Source of the DNA: an uncultured Lactobacillus sp. | GTDB taxonomy: Bacteria; Bacillota; Bacilli; Lactobacillales; Lactobacillaceae | NCBI RefSeq assembly: GCF_947367085.1 | Contig: NZ_CANBCP010000001.1 | Span: forward strand, 31,382 to 95,381 | Length of the DNA: 64,000 bases | Direction of reading: 5' to 3' | Shown: positions 21,272-29,313 of the stretch, piece by piece | Layout of the letters: each line of letters starts with the position of its first letter | How positions within the stretch are numbered: the first letter of the stretch is position 1 | The notes under the pieces: model-generated | Seen by the model: the letters and a program-made list of their open reading frames with translations, nothing else | Databases searched by the model: none | Told to the model about the DNA's origin: nothing | Position numbers and translations under genes: made by a program

Positions 21272-23200
21272 ATGAAAAAATTAATTACTGGAATTCTTGC
21301 ACACGTTGATGCAGGAAAGACCACTTTAACTGAAGGACTTCTTTATACCGCTGGCAGCTTACGTAAGCTGGGAAGAGTCGATAATGGGGACGCGTTTTTA
21401 GATTCTGATGCGTTGGAGAAAAAGCGCGGCATCACGATTTTTTCTCACCAAGCCCAGCTTCAAACAGATAATCTTCACTTAACGATCTTAGATACTCCCG
21501 GCCACATTGACTTTGCGAGCCAAACACAGCAAGTATTGACTGCACTGGATTATGCAATTTTGGTTGTTTCAGCTGCAGATGGGATTACCAGCTATACGAA
21601 AACTCTGTGGCGCTTACTTAAAAATCATAATGTTCCAACTTTTATTTTTGTGAATAAAATGGATACTCAAGGCGCTGACAAAGATAAAATTCTAAAAGAA
21701 ATTCAGAAGTCGCTCAGTCAAAATGCAGTCGATTTTACAAACAAAGATGATGACTTTTATGAAAATGTCGCAACAAGCGATGAAGAAGTTTTAGAAAAAT
21801 ATCTTGAGCAAGGTGACATCGATGACGAAGAAATTCAAAAAATGATAGCTGACCGCAAAGTCTTTCCAGTCTATTTTGGCTCGGCCTTAAAGCTAGAAAA
21901 TATCGAATTGTTTTTAAAAGGACTAGAAAAATGGACCATCCAGCCTAGCTATGGTTCAGAATTTGGAGCTCGCGTTTTTAAGATCTCTCATGATGAGAAG
22001 GGACAACGGCTAACGCGGCTCAAAATTATAGGTGGTGAATTAAAAGCTAAAAGCGAAGTATTACCTGGTCAAAAAGTTGATCAGCTGCGAAATTATAATG
22101 GTGAAAAATTTGAAATCAAATCTGTAGCTACTGCCGGTGTCGTTATCGCGGCTACTGGCTTAAGCTCCACCTATCCTGGCCAAGGATTAGGTAATCAAAA
22201 AGATATAATTGAAAATTCGCTACGACCGGTTTTAACTTATAAACTTAATCCATTAAATAATGATATCCATGTCTGCTTAGAAAAATTACGAATTCTAGAA
22301 GATGAGGATCCTAGCTTGCATGTCACGTGGTCGGAGCACCTGCAAGAAATACATGTCCAAATTATGGGTCAAGTTCAGCTAGAAATACTAGAACAAATTA
22401 TGCAAGAGCGCTTCAATTTAAAAGTTGCATTTGAAGAAGGCAGTATATTATATGCCGAAACTATCACAGATAAAATTGAAGCAGTTGGTCATTTTGAGCC
22501 GCTGCGTCATTATGCAGAAGTCCATTTGTTGCTTGAGCCAGCACCAGCTGGTAGCGGGATTCAATTTAAAAATAAGTGCAGTTTAGAAGTTTTGACTAAA
22601 AATTGGCAACATCAAATTATGACTGCACTTGAAAGCAAGGAGCATCGCGGCGTCCTCACAGCGTCCCCAATAACTGACATGAAGATCACGCTCATTGGCG
22701 GCAAAGGTAGCAACGTCCATACTGTTGGTGGAGATTTTAGGCAGGCTGCTTGGCGAGCAGTTCGCCAGGGATTAATGGAATTAAATCTGCGTTCTCAAAC
22801 AAAGCTGCTTGAGCCATGGTATGACTTTCGTTTAGAAGTTGGCCAAGATCAAGTGGGCCGTGCGATGAATGATATCCAAAAAATGGGTGGACATTTTGAT
22901 GCGCCACAAGAAGAGGGCGAGTACGTAATTTTAACAGGAAGTGCACCAGTTGCCCAAATGAGAGATTACGCCAAAGAAGTGCGCGCTTATACTCATGGTC
23001 AGGGAAATCTTGAATGCATCGTCAAAGGCTATTTTGATTGTCACAATGCGCAAGAAGTCATTGCCCAAAAAAACTATGATCCAGAATCTGATTTGGAAAA
23101 TACACCTAACTCTGTTTTTTGCTCGCATGGGGCTGGTCATACTGTTGTTTGGCAAGATGTGCCCCAAGCTGCTCAATTTCCATACCAATATCCAATTTAA
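21272..23200 (+). CDS. TetM/TetO-family ribosomal protection GTPase
   Basis: A 642-residue EF-G-like translational GTPase. G1 is AHVDAGKTTLTE, the switch II region is DTPGHIDF, and G4 is NKMD. The EF-G domains III-V follow, as in TetM/TetO/OtrA. Such chromosomal paralogues are common in lactobacilli and do not by themselves prove tetracycline resistance; a housekeeping or stress ribosome-rescue role is possible. Its base composition does not stand out from its neighbours, which argues against recent transfer of a classical tet gene. It is preceded by AAAGGAAA and flanked by two related palindromes. Confidence 0.85.
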   Translation: MKKLITGILAHVDAGKTTLTEGLLYTAGSLRKLGRVDNGDAFLDSDALEKKRGITIFSHQAQLQTDNLHLTILDTPGHIDFASQTQQVLTALDYAILVVSAADGITSYTKTLWRLLKNHNVPTFIFVNKMDTQGADKDKILKEIQKSLSQNAVDFTNKDDDFYENVATSDEEVLEKYLEQGDIDDEEIQKMIADRKVFPVYFGSALKLENIELFLKGLEKWTIQPSYGSEFGARVFKISHDEKGQRLTRLKIIGGELKAKSEVLPGQKVDQLRNYNGEKFEIKSVATAGVVIAATGLSSTYPGQGLGNQKDIIENSLRPVLTYKLNPLNNDIHVCLEKLRILEDEDPSLHVTWSEHLQEIHVQIMGQVQLEILEQIMQERFNLKVAFEEGSILYAETITDKIEAVGHFEPLRHYAEVHLLLEPAPAGSGIQFKNKCSLEVLTKNWQHQIMTALESKEHRGVLTASPITDMKITLIGGKGSNVHTVGGDFRQAAWRAVRQGLMELNLRSQTKLLEPWYDFRLEVGQDQVGRAMNDIQKMGGHFDAPQEEGEYVILTGSAPVAQMRDYAKEVRAYTHGQGNLECIVKGYFDCHNAQEVIAQKNYDPESDLENTPNSVFCSHGAGHTVVWQDVPQAAQFPYQYPI

Positions 23201-23216
23201 ATATTTCCTGGGAAAT
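23201..23216. promoter_or_regulatory. Palindrome immediately after the TetM-like gene
   Basis: ATATTTCC-TG-GGAAAT begins at the base after the stop codon. It is the exact reverse complement of the 16-mer at 21193-21208. Confidence 0.5.
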
Positions 23217-23221
23217 AAAAA

Positions 23222-23252
23222 TGCCTCTGAAAATTTTCAAAGGCGTTTTTTA
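23222..23252 (+). terminator. Terminator after the TetM-like gene
   Basis: GCCTCTGAAAA / TTTTCAAAGGC hairpin is followed by T6. It is shared with the convergent mgtC gene end. Confidence 0.8.
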
Positions 23253-23253
23253 T

Positions 23254-23964
23254 CTAATTCATTCCGCCGCGGCTATAATTTACACGGTGGACATCACTGT
23301 TTTTTTCAAGGGCGAGGATGATGTCATTTTCGTCCTTACGGTTCCTAATAATGCCATCGACGTTAACAATAATTCGATCACTTGTCACATCGATGATTTT
23401 CATTGAGATTTGTTCCACTTCATTTTTAGAAAGAAAATCTTTTAATTCATCTAAAATTCCGGGATGGTTGTTTGCATCAACTTGAACTGTAAAGCGAACG
23501 TGCAAAATGATGAAATTAATGAAGGAATCGTCGTGAAATAGAATTTGGATGAAGAACAAAAATACGGTACTGATAATACCAATCAAATACATTCCAGCAC
23601 CAACAGCCATACCGATGGCGGCGGTTGCCCAGACGCCAGCTGCTGTAGTTAAACCAGAGATTTGTTCTTTTCTAACTAAAATGGTTCCGGCGCCGATGAA
23701 GGAAATACCGGTAACGATCTGAGCGGCAATTCTTGATGGGTCCAGCGCGATGTCGTGCATGCTGAGCAAGTCGAAGAAGCCGTATTTTGAAACGATCATG
23801 AATAATGCAGATGCTACTGCGACAACCATGTGAGTTCTGATTCCGGCACTCTTGCGCTGAGTTGCTCGCTCATAACCAATTGCGCTGCCACATAATGCAG
23901 CAACTAAAATCCGCAGCAGCCAATCAATTTGAGTGGGTACGCCGACTAATGATGACAATGACAT
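23254..23964 (-). CDS. MgtC/SapB-family membrane protein
   Basis: A 236-residue protein with four to five membrane helices in the N-terminal 145 residues. The MgtC signature segments are ALCGSAIGYERATQRKSAGIRTHMVV and GISFIGAGTILVRK. A cytosolic ACT-like C-terminal domain follows. MgtC proteins are linked to growth at low magnesium and to control of the F-type ATPase. It stands alone, convergent with the TetM-like gene. Confidence 0.9.
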   Translation of the reverse strand: MSLSSLVGVPTQIDWLLRILVAALCGSAIGYERATQRKSAGIRTHMVVAVASALFMIVSKYGFFDLLSMHDIALDPSRIAAQIVTGISFIGAGTILVRKEQISGLTTAAGVWATAAIGMAVGAGMYLIGIISTVFLFFIQILFHDDSFINFIILHVRFTVQVDANNHPGILDELKDFLSKNEVEQISMKIIDVTSDRIIVNVDGIIRNRKDENDIILALEKNSDVHRVNYSRGGMN

Positions 23965-24049
23965 ATGAAGATCTCCTATATATAATACTGCTTCATATTT
24001 TAGTCCTTTTTGGTGAAAAAATCTGTGGGTGAGAAAAATTCAATAAACA

Positions 24050-24090
24050 CAAAAAGGTTCAGATCCGTATTAATCTGAGCCTTTAAAATA
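24050..24090 (-). terminator. Terminator after gntR
   Basis: Read on the minus strand, AAAGGCTCAGAT pairs with ATCTGAACCTTT and is followed by T-rich DNA. Confidence 0.75.
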
Positions 24091-24104
24091 TGTTTGATTT
24101 TTAT

Positions 24105-24845
24105 TTATAGCGATAATTTAGTATTAATTGAACCACTATTACTTTGATCTATATCAATCATGAAATAGTTCTTGTCTCCACGATATGTAGCGATAGAATA
24201 TTCAAGCTTGTCACCTGAGGCTGTATAACCCAAAGTATGGAAAAGAAATACGGCTGAAGCGGGTTCAATGTTTAGAAAGGTACTAGCAGTTTTATCGGCA
24301 TTTTTAACTTCTAATTTTCTTATGACATGAGTTATACCCAATTTTCTTGAATCTAATTCATCATAAAGAGATCTTTGAGTAAAGTCTACTTTTTTTAAGT
24401 TAGGAAGAGGAGAAGCTGGTAAATATGTAGTAACCAAAACAAGCGGATCATCATCAGCAAAACGTAGTCTGATCAACTTGTAAACTTTTTCTTCCTCGTC
24501 TAAATCAAAAGCTTGTCGAACTTCTAGCGGGGGAGTAACAAGGTCGAAAAATAAGACTTTTGTTTTAGCTTGGAGACCGTTTTGTTCCATTTCTTCATTG
24601 TAACTTTTTATTACATGGGTAAACTCTTGCTCAATTTTATTTCTTTTTACAATCGTGCCACGCCGTTTTCTTTGTTCAAGGAAACCATCTTTTACTAAAT
24701 TTTGAATTGCATGATTAACGGTGGGGCGACTAACACTATACTTTTTAGCTAATTCAAGTTCTTTGGGAATGATTGATCCAACTGGATAGGTTCCATCTGA
24801 AATTTTCTTAAGCAATGTTTGTTGTATTTCTTCGTATTTCGCCAT
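24105..24845 (-). CDS. GntR-family (HutC/UTRA) transcriptional regulator
   Basis: A 246-residue regulator with an N-terminal winged helix (YEEIQQTLLKKISDGTYPVGSIIPKELELAKKYSVSRPTVNHAIQNL) and a UTRA ligand domain that usually binds a sugar or sugar phosphate. It lies 85 bases downstream of deoC on the same strand and next to a divergent PTS operon. Two matching palindromes (ATGTAWWTACAT) flank the deoC/PTS divergent gap and are its most likely operators, so it probably senses a substrate or product of this pathway. Confidence 0.9.
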   Translation of the reverse strand: MAKYEEIQQTLLKKISDGTYPVGSIIPKELELAKKYSVSRPTVNHAIQNLVKDGFLEQRKRRGTIVKRNKIEQEFTHVIKSYNEEMEQNGLQAKTKVLFFDLVTPPLEVRQAFDLDEEEKVYKLIRLRFADDDPLVLVTTYLPASPLPNLKKVDFTQRSLYDELDSRKLGITHVIRKLEVKNADKTASTFLNIEPASAVFLFHTLGYTASGDKLEYSIATYRGDKNYFMIDIDQSNSGSINTKLSL

Positions 24846-24930
24846 ATAAGTCCACCTAACAATCTTTCAAATTTTGCAAAATCAGTTTAATTGAATTTAG
24901 AGTAAAGGTCAATTATATAGTTAAAGAGCA

Positions 24931-25644
24931 CTAGCGATTGATTTCGATAGAGTCAACATTATCATCTTTCATTCTTTGCTTTAAGGCATTAATGATTGGT
25001 ATTCCTGCACTACATCCAATTCTATCGGCACCTGCACGAATTAAGGCTAAAAATGTATCACTGCTTCTAATTCCACCAGCAGCCTTAACTTTCACGTCGT
25101 CTCCTACGACCTCTTTCATTAATTTAACATCTTCAACTGTTGCTCCACCAGTTCCGAAGCCTGTTGATGTTTTGATGAAATCAGGTTTTACTTCTTTAGC
25201 GATTTCTGCTAATTTCTTAATTTCATCTTTAGTTAGATAACAATTTTCAAAGATGACTTTGCAAGGAATGTTGTGCTTATGACAAACCTCTACAAGAGTT
25301 TCCATTTCTTTCTTAATGTAGTCGTAGTCTTTGTCCTTTAACTTGGTGATGTTAATGACATAGTCAATTTCATTTGCACCATTTTTAATTGCATCTTCGG
25401 TATCAAACTTCTTGGATTCAATAGTCTGTTGTCCTAATGGGAAGGCAATTGCAGCTCCGGTATCAATATCAGTTCCCTTAAGTTGCTCAGAACAAAACTT
25501 AGATTGACATTGGTTTATTGCAACCATTTTGAAGTGATATTCTTTAGCTTCATCACAAAGCTTTTTCATATCTTCTTCCGTAGCATCAGCATGTAAGTTG
25601 GTGTGATCAATTAAGCGAGCAAAATCATCTATAGTATATTTCAT
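24931..25644 (-). CDS. deoC: Deoxyribose-phosphate aldolase
   Basis: A class I aldolase that splits 2-deoxyribose 5-phosphate into glyceraldehyde 3-phosphate and acetaldehyde. The catalytic residues are visible: Asp94 (NEIDYVIN), Schiff-base Lys158 (DFIKTSTGF) and Lys187 (KVKAAGGI). Its 237 residues are typical. AGGAAT precedes the ATG. It is transcribed away from a mannose-type PTS operon and upstream of gntR, which suggests that the PTS substrate or its product feeds this aldolase or a related phosphosugar step. Confidence 0.95.
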   Translation of the reverse strand: MKYTIDDFARLIDHTNLHADATEEDMKKLCDEAKEYHFKMVAINQCQSKFCSEQLKGTDIDTGAAIAFPLGQQTIESKKFDTEDAIKNGANEIDYVINITKLKDKDYDYIKKEMETLVEVCHKHNIPCKVIFENCYLTKDEIKKLAEIAKEVKPDFIKTSTGFGTGGATVEDVKLMKEVVGDDVKVKAAGGIRSSDTFLALIRAGADRIGCSAGIPIINALKQRMKDDNVDSIEINR

Positions 25645-25668
25645 TTTTTAAATTCCTTTCTTCGAATT

Positions 25669-25680
25669 ATGTATTTACAT
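25669..25680. promoter_or_regulatory. Palindromic operator before deoC
   Basis: ATGTA-TT-TACAT is a perfect 12-bp palindrome between the deoC promoter and start codon. It is the same design as 25855-25866 and is probably bound by the adjacent GntR protein. Confidence 0.65.
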
Positions 25681-25698
25681 ATTTCTTTTGACACAATT

Positions 25699-25728
25699 AT
25701 CATAAAACCTCTTAATTGCTTTTGTCAA
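25699..25728 (-). promoter_or_regulatory. deoC promoter
   Basis: On the minus strand, TTGACA (25728-25723) and TATGAT (25704-25699) have an 18-base spacer. The operator at 25669-25680 lies just downstream. Confidence 0.65.
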
Positions 25729-25790
25729 TTATAAATTTTAATGCTTCATCGCTTTTTATTTCGCATATTATAGTAAAAAATAAGTATTTA

Positions 25791-25841
25791 ATAAAACGCT
25801 CTCAAAATCCATTGACTTTTTATAAAATTCGGAATTATAAT
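25791..25841 (+). promoter_or_regulatory. PTS operon promoter with possible cre site
   Basis: TTGACT (25812-25817) and TATAAT (25836-25841) have an 18-base spacer. ATAAAACGCTCTCA (25791-25804) is a weak cre-like match just upstream of the -35 box. Confidence 0.65.
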
Positions 25842-25854
25842 GTGGTTGTCAGAT

Positions 25855-25866
25855 ATGTAATTACAT
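25855..25866. promoter_or_regulatory. Palindromic operator before the PTS operon
   Basis: ATGTA-AT-TACAT is a perfect 12-bp palindrome 13 bases after the -10 box, well placed to block transcription. It pairs with the site at 25669-25680. Confidence 0.65.
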
Positions 25867-25887
25867 AATATCAAAAGGAGGGTAAGT

Positions 25888-26307
25888 ATGGTTAATGTTA
25901 TTGTTACAACTCACAAAGGATTGGCGTCGGGCCTTAAGGCAGCATGTGAAATGATTGCTGGGAAAAATGATAATGTAAAAACTTTAGAACTTGATGAAAC
26001 TGGAATTGATAACTACAAAAATAAATTAATATCGTTGCTGGATTCAGTTTCTGGCTCAGATAATTTGATTCTATGTGACTTAAAAGGTGGAACCCCTTTT
26101 AATGAATCATTTAAATACTTTCTAGCTCATCCAGATGATTTAAGAGTAGTAAGTGGTGTGAACTTACCGATGCTATTGGAAATTAGTACAAATCTTATGA
26201 GTAAAAATCTTGATGAACTTGCAAATATCGCAATAAAAGCTGGACAAACAGGAATTACTGAAGCTGTAGATGATACAGCTGATGACGATGAGGATATGGA
26301 TTTTTAG
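25888..26307 (+). CDS. PTS mannose-family EIIA component
   Basis: A cytosolic phosphocarrier of the mannose/fructose/sorbose family, 139 residues. The phospho-accepting histidine is His9 in VTTHKGLASG, and the DLKGGTPFNES loop is conserved. It receives phosphate from HPr and passes it to EIIB. The C-terminus is acidic (DDTADDDEDMDF). AAAGGAGGG precedes the ATG. It is the first gene of a IIA-IIB-IIC-IID operon. Confidence 0.92.
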   Translation: MVNVIVTTHKGLASGLKAACEMIAGKNDNVKTLELDETGIDNYKNKLISLLDSVSGSDNLILCDLKGGTPFNESFKYFLAHPDDLRVVSGVNLPMLLEISTNLMSKNLDELANIAIKAGQTGITEAVDDTADDDEDMDF

Positions 26308-26318
26308 GAGGAATAAAA

Positions 26319-26810
26319 ATGACACTTACATTAGTTAGAGTTGATGACAGAGTCATTCATGGACAAACAATGACTAGATGGACAAAGAAATTTCCTGTAG
26401 ATGGTATTTTGGTATTTGGCGATGATATCGCCCATGACCAGCTACGTCGTAAGGTTTTAAAGGCTGCAGCTAACGAACTTAAAGTTGGAATTTATACTGT
26501 AGAACAAGCTCCTGATAAAGTGAAAAAAGGAATAGAGTCAAAGAAAAATTTCTTCCTTATCAGTAACTCACCTCAGAACTTTTCTAAATTAGTTGATATG
26601 GGAGTTGATTTTGGAAAAACTTTAAATATCGGCCCCATGAATATGAGAGATGGTACCAAGATGGTAGGTAAGACTTGTTATATTGACCAAAAAGATTATG
26701 AAGCTTTTGAAAATATCTATAATCATGGAATTGATATTCAATTACAAATTTTGCCGGAAGACGATATTAAGCATTGGCCTGAAATGAAAGCAAAGTATGA
26801 TGCACAGTAG
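26319..26810 (+). CDS. PTS mannose-family EIIB component
   Basis: A 163-residue cytosolic protein that takes phosphate from EIIA and phosphorylates the incoming sugar at the membrane channel. The active His14 lies in LVRVDDRVIHGQ, the family signature. It starts 11 bases after the IIA stop, with TAGGAGG as ribosome-binding site. Confidence 0.93.
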   Translation: MTLTLVRVDDRVIHGQTMTRWTKKFPVDGILVFGDDIAHDQLRRKVLKAAANELKVGIYTVEQAPDKVKKGIESKKNFFLISNSPQNFSKLVDMGVDFGKTLNIGPMNMRDGTKMVGKTCYIDQKDYEAFENIYNHGIDIQLQILPEDDIKHWPEMKAKYDAQ

Positions 26811-26841
26811 ATATTAGAGTAATTGAAGAGAGGCTTCTATT

Positions 26842-27700
26842 ATGGACACGAGCTTATTTTGGCCAGCGTTGCTGACAGGGATCTTTTGTTATTTGGGCGC
26901 TATTGAAACACCTTGGTTATTTGGGATGACTGGTGGTTTTTACATTGTGGGTAGACCATTAGTTGCTGGATTATTAGTTGGCTTAGCTTTTGGGGATGTA
27001 AAGGCAGGAATTCTGTGTGGGGGTCGCTGTTCAAGGAGTCTTCATTGCAAACTTATCTACTGGTGGAACAACTAATAGTGAAATTACTTATGCTGCTTAT
27101 GGTGGTATTGGCTTGGCAATGGCTACTACTAAAAATCCAGCGGTAGCGGTTACGCTAGCTATTTTAATTGGTCAAACATTTGGTCTGATTTTCTATAATG
27201 CCCGTATGGCTCTTTATTCATATTGGAACACTAAAGCTACGGATGCTGCCAGAAGAGTGGACTATAAAGGGATTGTTTGGAATCACTTGTTTGGTCCTCA
27301 GATTACTACATTTTTATTTAGAGCTTTGCCTACATTTTTAGTTATTTTCCTAGGAAAGGGACTAATCAACACCTTGCTTAATAATATTCCGGCAATGGCT
27401 ACCCATATTATTCAAGTACTTGGTGGTGTATTACCTGCTTTAGGTATTGCTTTATTGATGGCAATTGTTATCAAGAATAAGGCTCAATTGATATTCTTCT
27501 TAGCCGGATTTGTATTATTAGCATTTAGTAAGATGAGCATGATTGAAATTGTATTTATTGCTATCTTAGTTGCTTATATTTACTTTATTGCAACTAAAAA
27601 TGGTAGCAACTCTAGTAAGGGTGAATCAGCTAATGCTAATTCATCAGATAACGCAACAGTAAATACTGACGATGAATATGAAGACGACGATTTGTTCTAA
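26842..27700 (+). pseudogene. PTS mannose-family EIIC component, frameshifted
   Basis: This would be the membrane channel subunit. Translation from ATG 26842 is normal for about 60 residues (MDTSLFWPALLTGIFCYLG...AGILCG), then hits a run of five G (27019-27023) and goes out of frame, ending at 27075. The remainder (VAVQGVFIANLSTGGTTNSEI...) continues in another frame to 27700. Removing one G restores CGVAVQG and a single protein of about 285 residues with a charged C-terminal tail (DDEYEDDDLF). Either the gene is broken, the G run slips to switch it on and off, or it is a sequencing error. All other operon genes are intact. Confidence 0.85.
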
Positions 27701-27711
27701 GGAGTAGAAAA

Positions 27712-28548
27712 ATGACTGAAGAGAAGCAGGAAGAAAAAAAGGATCACATTTTAAGTAAAGGTGATCTGAATAAAATTTGGTTGGGATATGGTTTTACACA
27801 ACTTAGTTCAATGAGTTATGAAAAGATTCAAGGGCAATCTTATGCATTTGAATATATACCATTTTGTAAGAAGTTTTATAAGAAAGATAGGGATGCGGCC
27901 AAAAGGCTTCTGGTCAGACACTCGATGTTCTTCAATACTGAACCTCAAACTGGACAAATTATAAATGGTATTGTTGCATCCTTAGAAGAGCAAATTGCAA
28001 TGCATAAAGGCGTTTCAGAAGAAATGCCAACTAACATTAAAACCACTTTGATGGGACCGATTGCAGGCATTGGTGACTCAATTATTCAGGGTATTATTGT
28101 TCCAATTCTATTATCAATTGGTATGAGTTTGGCAAAAGGTGGAAATATCCTTGGACCATTATTCTATATAGTAGCTTATGCCGCAGTGGGAACTTCGATT
28201 TCTTATATTGCATTTCACAGTGGTTACAAGTTAGGTGTTAATGCGGTTGATAAATTAGTTGGAGATAACTCTAAACGTATAACTGATGCATTTAATATCT
28301 TAGGAGTCATGGTCATTGGAGCTCTAGCAGCTAATACAATTGCACTAAAGACGATAGCTCGTATTCCTTTAGGTGGGAAGAGTCAATCATTGCAAACCGT
28401 TTTAAATGGTGTCTTCCCTGGAATTTTCCCATTAGCAATTGTGCTATTTTCATGGTGGCTGGTATCCAAGAAACAATTAAGTCCAACTAAAGTAATTCTT
28501 ATCTTAACTGCAATTGTAATTGTGGGATGCTTAATTCATCTTTTCTAA
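27712..28548 (+). CDS. PTS mannose-family EIID component
   Basis: A 278-residue membrane subunit that forms the sugar channel with EIIC. The family segments are MSYEKIQGQSYAFEYIPFCKKFY, FFNTEPQTGQIINGIVASLEEQ and GPIAGIGDSIIQGIIVPILLSIG; hydrophobic helices follow. The substrate cannot be read from sequence; the adjacent deoC and GntR hint at an unusual sugar rather than plain mannose. It is the last operon gene, with a terminator after it. Without EIIC it would be non-functional. Confidence 0.92.
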   Translation: MTEEKQEEKKDHILSKGDLNKIWLGYGFTQLSSMSYEKIQGQSYAFEYIPFCKKFYKKDRDAAKRLLVRHSMFFNTEPQTGQIINGIVASLEEQIAMHKGVSEEMPTNIKTTLMGPIAGIGDSIIQGIIVPILLSIGMSLAKGGNILGPLFYIVAYAAVGTSISYIAFHSGYKLGVNAVDKLVGDNSKRITDAFNILGVMVIGALAANTIALKTIARIPLGGKSQSLQTVLNGVFPGIFPLAIVLFSWWLVSKKQLSPTKVILILTAIVIVGCLIHLF

Positions 28549-28562
28549 AAATTCATAGTATT

Positions 28563-28608
28563 AAAGATCATTCATATTTTGATTTTGAGATTTGAATGAT
28601 CTTTTTGT
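28563..28608 (+). terminator. Terminator after the PTS operon
   Basis: AAAGATCATTCA pairs with TGAATGATCTTT, followed by T-rich DNA. Confidence 0.85.
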
Positions 28609-28690
28609 ATAAAGGAGTTAAACAAAAATTCAATAAATACTTGCTAAAAGGGCGACTCTATGGTTAAATTAATAATTGCGTTGAGCAATT

Positions 28691-28763
28691 GCTGACTTAG
28701 CTCAGTTGGCAGAGCACGTCATTAGTAATGATGAGGTCGAAGGTTCGAATCCTTTAGTCAGCA
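28691..28763 (+). tRNA. tRNA-Thr (anticodon AGT)
   Basis: A 73-base cloverleaf: acceptor arms GCTGACT/AGTCAGC, anticodon stem CGTCA/TGATG with loop TTAGTAA (anticodon AGT), T loop TTCGAAT and discriminator A. CCA is not encoded. An identical copy lies at 56664-56736. Its 3' end serves as the left attachment site of the element that follows. Confidence 0.95.
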
Positions 28764-28766
28764 TTA
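28755..28766. other. attL core
   Basis: TAGTCAGCATTA, comprising the tRNA-Thr 3' end and three following bases. It is an exact match to 39614-39625. Confidence 0.75.
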
Positions 28767-28782
28767 GTTAGATTCATTTAAT

Positions 28783-28838
28783 GTGATTAACCTTTATTTA
28801 TCAACGTTTTACGAAGATAAGTAAAGGTTAATTTTTTT
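28783..28838 (+). terminator. Terminator after the tRNA-Thr, supplied by the element
   Basis: TTAACCTTTATTTATC pairs with GATAAGTAAAGGTTAA and is followed by seven T. It would replace the native tRNA terminator displaced by integration. Confidence 0.75.
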
Positions 28839-28839
28839 G

Positions 28840-29207
28840 TGTAAAAGTAATTTTGGCACAAGATTTGGAACACAAATTAAAGTGTGTTCCACAAAGTAAT
28901 TTTTTAAGTGGAATAAGAGTTGATATGGTGGGCTTTGAGTTCACCTTTTTGTGTTCTGTAAAAGTTATGCATAATATGAACGAGGGCATTGTTAATTAGT
29001 ATTTAATTATTTTTGTAGAACATAAATTAAATTTTCTATCTATTGATATATTAGAAAAAATTCTTTAAATGTTGGATCAAGCTGTCGAAGTGTAGATAAG
29101 ATATTAGGTTGAAAATTATGCTATAAATAAAATACATATATTACTGTTTAAAATAAAATGAAATAAAATTTAAAATAACTATTTACTTTCATAGTCATTA
29201 GTTGTAT
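28840..29207. other. AT-rich non-coding left end of the element
   Basis: No convincing gene is visible between the tRNA terminator and the peptide promoter. The stretch holds CAAGATTTGGAACACA (28859-28874), a near copy of a sequence by the integrase end, a hairpin TGGAACAC/GTGTTCCA (28866-28892), and a weaker hairpin GGTGGG/TTCACC followed by T5 (28927-28951). The rest is A/T-rich without clear signals. Confidence 0.6.
28859..28874. repeat. Possible integrase arm site, left end
   Basis: CAAGATTTGGAACACA matches CAAGATATGGCACACA at 39531-39546 in 14 of 16 bases, in the same orientation, each near one end of the element. Confidence 0.5.
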
Positions 29208-29247
29208 TATAATTAAAAATATTAAAAAATAATAGAAAGGGCGGGTG
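29208..29247 (+). promoter_or_regulatory. Promoter and ribosome-binding region of the peptide gene
   Basis: TATAAT at 29208-29213 lies 40 bases before the peptide start; the best -35 is TTTACT (29182-29187) with a long 20-base spacer. AGAAAGGGCGGGTG (29234-29247) is a purine-rich ribosome-binding region 6 bases from the ATG. Confidence 0.6.
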
Positions 29248-29253
29248 ATAATT

Positions 29254-29307
29254 ATGACTTTAGACGGCGATAGAGTAGGCTGGCGTAAAGGCTGCGGCTT
29301 ACGTTAA
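29254..29307 (+). CDS. Putative 17-residue RiPP precursor peptide
   Basis: The reading frame encodes MTLDGDRVGWRKGCGLR. It is preceded by a promoter and a purine-rich ribosome-binding region and followed 6 bases later by a strong terminator hairpin, then by a ThiF/MccB-like gene. Its base composition is 27 G/C of 54, far above the A/T-rich DNA around it, which suggests a selected coding sequence. One Cys, one Trp and a basic Gly-rich second half (GWRKGCGLR) are the likely core; MTLDGD could be the recognition part. Unlike microcin C-type precursors it does not end in Asn. I know no named relative. The alternative is a regulatory leader peptide, but the distance to the next start and the terminator argue for a product. 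Confidence 0.7.
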   Translation: MTLDGDRVGWRKGCGLR

Positions 29308-29313
29308 AGTTAG

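Noticed and set aside
21272..23200. Calling the TetM-like gene an acquired tetracycline resistance gene
   Set aside because: Sequence composition and context look chromosomal and there is no mobile DNA next to it; such EF-G-like paralogues occur widely in lactobacilli.
27348..27360. Palindrome TTTCCTAGGAAA inside the EIIC gene, similar to those flanking the TetM-like gene
   Set aside because: It is inside a coding region with normal codons and lacks the flanking A/T bases; most likely chance.
28967..28999. Short ORF MHNMNEGIVN, which contains an in-frame heptapeptide ending in Asn (MNEGIVN) like a microcin C precursor
   Set aside because: No ribosome-binding site precedes either ATG, there is no promoter or terminator tied to it, and it lies over 390 bases before the E1 gene with a better-supported peptide gene in between. 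One in about twenty random short ORFs ends in Asn.
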